Assembly (NCBI RefSeq): GCF_006494655.1
Contig: NZ_VHIM01000005.1
Span: forward strand, 1 to 64,000
Direction: 5' to 3'
DNA from: Arthrobacter agilis
Lineage (GTDB): Bacteria; Actinomycetota; Actinomycetes; Actinomycetales; Micrococcaceae
Length of the DNA: 64,000 nucleotides
The notes under the pieces were generated by a model. That model worked only from the letters and a program-made list of their open reading frames with translations. It did no database searches and had not been told where the DNA came from. Below are positions 59,481-64,000 of this stretch, piece by piece (the stretch's first letter is position 1; each line of letters begins with the position of its first letter). The position numbers and the translations under genes are program-made.

Positions 59481-61982
59481 ATGATCAATACCGACCGCAG
59501 CGTGTCCGCCCCATCCCTGCCGCCCCAGGCGGCGCCGGAAGCCGACGTGGTCGTGGACCCCGGGTCGGCACCGGCCCTGGAGCGCCGCGCCCTGTTCGAA
59601 TCGGTGGTCACGTACGCGAACGACGTCGTGCTCGTGACGGAAGCGGAGCCGCTCGACGCCGACGCCGGGGGTCCCAGGGTGTTGTACGTGAACCCGGCGT
59701 TCACCCGCATGACGGGGTACGCACCCCACGAGATCATCGGCCGGACCCCGCGCATCCTGCAGTCGTCCGCCACGGATCGCACCGAGCTCGCGCGGCTGCG
59801 TGCGGCGCTGCAGGCCTGGGAGCCGGCGGAGGTGGAGTTGCTCAACGTCCGGAAGGACGGTACGGAATTCTGGGTACAGCTCAACATCACCCCCGTGGCG
59901 GACGAGACCGGCCACATCACCCACTGGATCGCGATCCAGCGGGATATCACCGTCCGCAAGCGCCGCGAACTCTCCCTCCGCGGAATCCTGGACGGCACCT
60001 CGGATCTGCTGGTGGTCCTGAACGAGGGGCGCATCACGGCCGTCAGTTCGGTGTGCCCACGAGTGCTCGGGTTCGAACCCGACGAGTTGCGGGGCAAGCC
60101 CTTCATCAACCTCGTGCATCCCACGAGCCGTGCGGCCGTGCAGGCCTTCGTGGTGGATGCCGCGGTGCACAGCGTCGGAGTTGCCCCGACGCTCAGGGCC
60201 CGTGTGGGGCACCGCGACGGTACGTGGCGCTGGCTGGATCTCGTGGCCGCGGACCTCGGCGGGAGGGCTGGCGCCGACGTCGTCATCTCCTGCGTGGACG
60301 TGACGGACCGTGTCCGGGTCGAGGAGGAACTCGCCGCGACCAACGAACGCTTCCGCAGCGCGTTCGACGACGCCCCGATCGGCATGGCGATGACCTCCCT
60401 CTCCGGCCGCTTCCTGCAGGTCAACAACGCACTGTGCGCGCTGCTGGGGCGGTCGGTGGACGAGATGCTCTCCCTGACGGTGCTGGACATCACGCACCCC
60501 GAGGACGTGGCGCACACCGAGCGGCAGCGGCAGGCCCTCACGAGGGGCTCGCACGACAGCCACCGCCACGAGACGCGCTTCCTCCACTCCGACGACACCG
60601 TGGTGGGTATCCTCCACTCCTCCTCGGTGGTCCGCGATCCACAGGGGGTGCCGACGCTGCTGATCGACCACATCGAGAACATCACGGACCGCCAGGCGTT
60701 CGAGGCCCGGCTCCAGCACCAGGCCCTCCACGACACACTGACAGGCTTGCCGAACCGGGCGCTGTTCATGGACCGGCTGGACCGCGCCCTGACCACCGAG
60801 GGGCCGGACCGCGTGGCCCTGCTCTTCTGCGACGTGGATCGCTTCAAGACCATCAACGACACCTTCGGGCATCATGCGGGAGACCTCGTCCTCACGTCGA
60901 TCGCCCAACGCCTGCAGTCCGCGCTCCGGGCCACGGACACGGTGGCGCGCCTCGGCGGCGACGAGCTGATCGTGCTCTGCACGGCTGCAGGGCCCGACGA
61001 GGCACAGGCCACCGCGGAACGTCTCCGCGACGCGCTCCGCGAACCCATCGCCGTGAGCGGTGCGCTGATCCCCGTGACCATCTCCATCGGTATCGCGCTC
61101 TCCGTCCCTGGACAGAGCACGGCCGAGCAACTCCTCCGCGCCAGCGACGATGCGATGTACGCGGCAAAAGGCTCCGGCAGGAACCAGTACGCCGTCCACG
61201 ACGAGGTGCACAGCGAGAACGCCCGACGACGGCTGCTGGTGCAGGCGTCGCTGCCGCATGCGATCGACCGGGGGGAATTCCGCCTGCACTACCAGCCGCA
61301 GATGGACCTGACCACGGAGGAGCAGGTGGGCAATGAGGCGCTGCTGCGCTGGGACCACCCCGAGCTGGGCGTCCTCAAGCCCGGAGACTTCATCGAGCTG
61401 GCCGAGGAGTCGGGGCTCATGCGCGAGCTCGGCCAGTGGGTGCTCGGGCAGGCCATCACCCGTGCGGCTGCGTGCCTCGCCTCGGGTGACGGGATCGGCG
61501 TGACGTGGATCAACGCGTCCGCGTCAGAACTGGACAGCGAGGGGTTCGCCGCACGCGTCGAGGACGCCCTCGCGCGGCGGGGCGTCCCCGGCCATCGCCT
61601 CGGCATCGAGATCACGGAGAGCGTCGTCATGACCAACCTGACGCGGGCGCACCGCACCCTCAACCGGTTGCGGTCCCTCGGCGTGCAGCTCGCGATCGAC
61701 GACTTCGGGACCGGGTACTCCTCCCTCTCCTACATCGGGCAGTTCCCCGTGGACATCATCAAGATCGACAGCTCGTTCGTCGCGGGCCTGGACAGCCCGG
61801 CGCGCCGCCGGGAGTCCTTCGCGATCGTCACGGCCGTCATCAGCCTCGCGCACTCGCTGGGCATGAAAGTCCTGGCGGAGGGCGTCGAGACCTCCACCCA
61901 GGCACTGATCCTCCACGGCCTCGGCTGCGATCAGGGCCAGGGCTACCTGTACGGCAGGCCCCGGGCCCTGACAATCACCTGA
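59481..61982 (+). CDS. PAS-PAS-PAS-GGDEF-EAL cyclic-di-GMP signalling protein
   Basis: An 833-residue cytoplasmic protein. It has three PAS domains: about residues 40-165 with VLYVNPAFTRMTGYAPHEIIGR, about 170-285, and about 290-415. A GGDEF domain follows with the site as GGDEL (residues 492-496), then an EAL domain with NEALLRW (Glu619), ITESVVM, IDDFGTGYSSLSYI and LAEGVET, all phosphodiesterase residues present. It probably degrades c-di-GMP; the Leu in GGDEL leaves cyclase activity uncertain, and it may only bind GTP. No membrane helices. One of the PAS domains may bind flavin or haem; this is not readable from sequence. Confidence 0.93.
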   Translation: MINTDRSVSAPSLPPQAAPEADVVVDPGSAPALERRALFESVVTYANDVVLVTEAEPLDADAGGPRVLYVNPAFTRMTGYAPHEIIGRTPRILQSSATDRTELARLRAALQAWEPAEVELLNVRKDGTEFWVQLNITPVADETGHITHWIAIQRDITVRKRRELSLRGILDGTSDLLVVLNEGRITAVSSVCPRVLGFEPDELRGKPFINLVHPTSRAAVQAFVVDAAVHSVGVAPTLRARVGHRDGTWRWLDLVAADLGGRAGADVVISCVDVTDRVRVEEELAATNERFRSAFDDAPIGMAMTSLSGRFLQVNNALCALLGRSVDEMLSLTVLDITHPEDVAHTERQRQALTRGSHDSHRHETRFLHSDDTVVGILHSSSVVRDPQGVPTLLIDHIENITDRQAFEARLQHQALHDTLTGLPNRALFMDRLDRALTTEGPDRVALLFCDVDRFKTINDTFGHHAGDLVLTSIAQRLQSALRATDTVARLGGDELIVLCTAAGPDEAQATAERLRDALREPIAVSGALIPVTISIGIALSVPGQSTAEQLLRASDDAMYAAKGSGRNQYAVHDEVHSENARRRLLVQASLPHAIDRGEFRLHYQPQMDLTTEEQVGNEALLRWDHPELGVLKPGDFIELAEESGLMRELGQWVLGQAITRAAACLASGDGIGVTWINASASELDSEGFAARVEDALARRGVPGHRLGIEITESVVMTNLTRAHRTLNRLRSLGVQLAIDDFGTGYSSLSYIGQFPVDIIKIDSSFVAGLDSPARRRESFAIVTAVISLAHSLGMKVLAEGVETSTQALILHGLGCDQGQGYLYGRPRALTIT

Positions 61983-62006
61983 TCGCCCCGTGGGGCCCGC
62001 GATCAG
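61979..62006. terminator. Bidirectional hairpin spanning both stop codons
   Basis: CTGATCGC and GCGATCAG pair around a CCCGTGGGG-rich centre. The rightward TGA (61980-61982) lies in one arm and the leftward stop (62003-62005) in the other. Confidence 0.65.
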
Positions 62007-62788
62007 CTCGCAGGACGGAGCGAGGTGATCATGGCCCGGATGTCCTGGTACTCCTCGGTCTCCATGTAGGCGTGCGGCGTGTCGACATGCATCGGCTGGC
62101 CGGGGTACACGGCGAAGGGATCGTAGATCCCCGTGAAAGCCGCTCCCGAGGGCGGCCAGCTGAAGAAGTGCGCGATCGGGCAGGCGGTGCCGCCGGTCGG
62201 TTCCGGAGCGGAGGTGATCCCGTACACGAGGGTGTTCTGCAGCATCGGGTCGGTCTCGGAGGGGTCCATCCTTCCCTCGAACACGAACCGCGGTGTCCTG
62301 GTCTCCTGGGCGAGAGCCGGCAGGGGCTCGGAGTCCAGGAGCGAGTACGGCATCTCCGCCGGGCAGACCGCCCCGGTGACGAGGTTGGTCTGCAGGGTCG
62401 CTAGGTCACGGCCGGTGCCGTCGCCGATCACGACGGAGACCCCGCCCTGCGGTGCGCCTGCTGCATCGGTCACGGTCCAGTCCTCCGGGTGGTCGAAGGC
62501 GAGGCTGCCGTCCGCCGTCGAGTACGTCGTCCACGCGCCGTCGGCCGACGGATCAGCCGCGCCGGACGGACCGGAGGAAGGCTGCGGGGCGGGCGTCGCG
62601 GACCCGGCGGGTGTCGGCGCGGCTGTCGGCTCGGGGGCAGCCGACGACGTCGTCGTCACGGGCTGCGCATCCGGTGTCTCCTGGTCCGAGCCGGGGGAAT
62701 CGGAGCCTGCACCGCCGCAGGACGAGAGGGTGAGGGCGAGGGCCAGCGCCCCCGAGGACATCAGCGCGGATCCGGCTGAACGACCCAT
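62003..62788 (-). CDS. Lipoprotein of unknown function
   Basis: A 261-residue exported lipoprotein: signal peptide with lipobox LSSC (Cys24), a Ser/Thr/Pro/Ala linker to about residue 85, then a globular domain starting WTTYSTADGSLAFDHPEDWTV. That opening matches secreted proteins of the PsbP/LpqN-like kind, where a FxHPxDW segment begins the fold. The domain has two Cys (AVCPAEM and TACPIAH) that could pair. GAAGGAG precedes the ATG. Role unknown. Confidence 0.82.
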   Translation of the reverse strand: MGRSAGSALMSSGALALALTLSSCGGAGSDSPGSDQETPDAQPVTTTSSAAPEPTAAPTPAGSATPAPQPSSGPSGAADPSADGAWTTYSTADGSLAFDHPEDWTVTDAAGAPQGGVSVVIGDGTGRDLATLQTNLVTGAVCPAEMPYSLLDSEPLPALAQETRTPRFVFEGRMDPSETDPMLQNTLVYGITSAPEPTGGTACPIAHFFSWPPSGAAFTGIYDPFAVYPGQPMHVDTPHAYMETEEYQDIRAMITSLRPAS

Positions 62789-63014
62789 GATTACTCCTTC
62801 GTAGAATGGGTGGATCGCTCCATGGTCACGCTCCGCGCACGGACTGCACAGGAGCGCAACCGAACTGTGGCCTGATGCCCGGAATCGTTGCCGATCCGTG
62901 CATGGCCCGTGACCTCACGGCAATGCGCGGACGGCATCAGGCGCTCGTCGGGGCCTGCTGTCCCGAGGTGCGCCCGGCTGGTCCGGACAGGAGCCGGGTG
63001 CGTAGGGTCGGGTG

Positions 63015-64000
63015 ATGCAGCCCGACGCGATCATCGCCCTCCGCCGCCAGCTCCACTCCCACGCCGAGCCCGGCTTCCTCGAGTACCGCACAGCGTGGGT
63101 CATCCTCGGGACGCTCCGTTCGCTGGGGGTGCCGGCCACCACCGGCGCGGACGCCATCGACGTCACACGCATCGCCCTCCCGCCGACGGACGCCGAACAG
63201 GAGGCGTGGGCGCGGCGCGCTGTCGAGTCGGGCGCACCGGCCGACGACGTCGCCTGGTTCCGGGAGCACGGCACGGCGATCATCGCGGAACTCGAGGGAA
63301 ACCGGCCAGGACCCACGTGGGGCCTGCGCGTGGACATCGACGCCCTGCCCGTCGACGAGGAGACGGCGGAGGACCACCGTCCTGTTGCCGGCGGTTTCCG
63401 CTCCACCACGCCCTACATGCACGCCTGCGGGCATGACGCGCACGCTGCGATCGGCCTCGCGCTCGCGGACCGGCTCCGCGACGGGGACTTCGCTGGGCGC
63501 GTGCGCATCATGTTCCAGCCTGCGGAGGAAGGCGTGCGCGGCGCGCAACCCATGATCGATGCCGGGGTGGCCCGCGGGGTCGACCGCATGCTCGCGGTGC
63601 ATCTCGGCGGCGACCTGCCGACCGGCACCGTGGTGGGCGGAGTCACGGATGCGATGGCCACCACCAAGTGGACTGCGCGCTTCGAGGGTGAGGCCGCGCA
63701 CGCGGCCGCGGCCCCGGAGAAGGGCCGGCACGCCCTGGCGGCCGCGGCGCAGGCCACGCTCGCGATCCTCGGCCTGACCCGCTTCGCGGCGGCGGACACC
63801 CGCGTCAACGTCGGTACCTTCCACGCGGACGGCAGCGCGAACATCATCCCCGCGCTCGCCACCATCACGTACGAGACGCGGTCGACGTCGAACGATGTCC
63901 TGGCGGATCTGAACGGCCGCGCCCGGGCCGCCGTCCAGGGTGCGGCGCAGATGTACGGGGTCACGGCCGAGACGACGGCGTACGGTCGGGCCGCGGTGTC
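63015..64000 (+). CDS. M20 amidohydrolase, AbgA-like (partial, cut by window end)
   Basis: The frame is open from ATG 63015 to the last base (328 codons). IALRRQLHSHAEPGFLEYRTA, the metal site in YMHACGHDAHAAIGLAL, and MFQPAEEG are typical of M20D amidohydrolases. The long insertion after the first strand (ALPPTDAEQEAWARRAVESG) is seen in AbgA, subunit A of p-aminobenzoyl-glutamate hydrolase. The dimerisation lid begins near TTKWTARFEGEAAHAAAAPEKG. The rest lies beyond the window; an AbgB partner might follow. Confidence 0.9.
   Translation, partial: MQPDAIIALRRQLHSHAEPGFLEYRTAWVILGTLRSLGVPATTGADAIDVTRIALPPTDAEQEAWARRAVESGAPADDVAWFREHGTAIIAELEGNRPGPTWGLRVDIDALPVDEETAEDHRPVAGGFRSTTPYMHACGHDAHAAIGLALADRLRDGDFAGRVRIMFQPAEEGVRGAQPMIDAGVARGVDRMLAVHLGGDLPTGTVVGGVTDAMATTKWTARFEGEAAHAAAAPEKGRHALAAAAQATLAILGLTRFAAADTRVNVGTFHADGSANIIPALATITYETRSTSNDVLADLNGRARAAVQGAAQMYGVTAETTAYGRAAV

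Noticed and set aside
59376-61358. 660-codon leftward frame opposite the c-di-GMP gene
   Set aside because: Antisense to clear PAS, GGDEF and EAL motifs; no start site or known domain.

Overview
The window is high-GC DNA with dense gene packing, frequent GTG/TTG starts and short overlaps. It carries three ABC sugar importers that each lack an ATPase, a ROK, a DeoR and a LacI regulator, and an ADP-dependent-type sugar kinase. Together these suggest a soil actinobacterium, most likely of the Micrococcaceae (Arthrobacter-like). This is inference from gene content; no rRNA or other phylogenetic marker is present.

Left edge (1-3270): the end of an ISL3-type transposase abuts a decayed histidine-phosphatase gene. 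A manganese-type (yybP-ykoY) riboswitch precedes a TerC membrane protein. Next is a quinone-reductase-like oxidoreductase whose expected ATG reads ATC.

Sugar-uptake region (3.3-19.4 kb): a lipoprotein/two-permease importer diverges from a ROK regulator. A secreted thermonuclease-like lipoprotein and a 776-residue secreted coiled-coil protein follow. A second importer forms one leftward operon with a class II aldolase, an ADP-dependent-type sugar kinase and ManA, and it diverges from a DeoR regulator.

Four-carbon/aldonate region (19.4-26.3 kb): RpiB-like isomerase, TPI-like isomerase, a DhaK-DhaL kinase and a hydroxyacid dehydrogenase run leftward. A GntP permease and a xylose-isomerase-like protein run rightward. 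The divergent promoters carry two CCTATAGG palindromes. The set suggests an aldonate is oxidised and shortened to erythrulose (or dihydroxyacetone), then phosphorylated into central metabolism.

Glycoside/keto-sugar region (26.3-34.9 kb): a LacI repressor diverges from a third importer joined by overlaps to two Gfo/Idh/MocA dehydrogenases, a TIM-barrel isomerase and a ThuA-like protein. A second dehydrogenase-ThuA pair lies at 57.4-59.2 kb.

Envelope and miscellaneous region (34.9-64 kb): a secreted GH18-like protein diverges from a GT2 synthase. Then come a GAF protein, an MHS-type transporter, SelO, a 55-residue basic protein, a DsbA-family protein, a metal-dependent membrane hydrolase, a luciferase-like monooxygenase, a class V aminotransferase, an M6 protease, a GH3-PA14 glycosidase, a Pro/Ser-rich surface protein, GtrA, superoxide dismutase, a SoxR/flavin-reductase pair with a clear SoxR box, an NmrA-type reductase, a PAS-GGDEF-EAL protein, a lipoprotein and an M20 amidohydrolase cut by the right edge. 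No tRNA, rRNA, CRISPR array or phage module was recognised.
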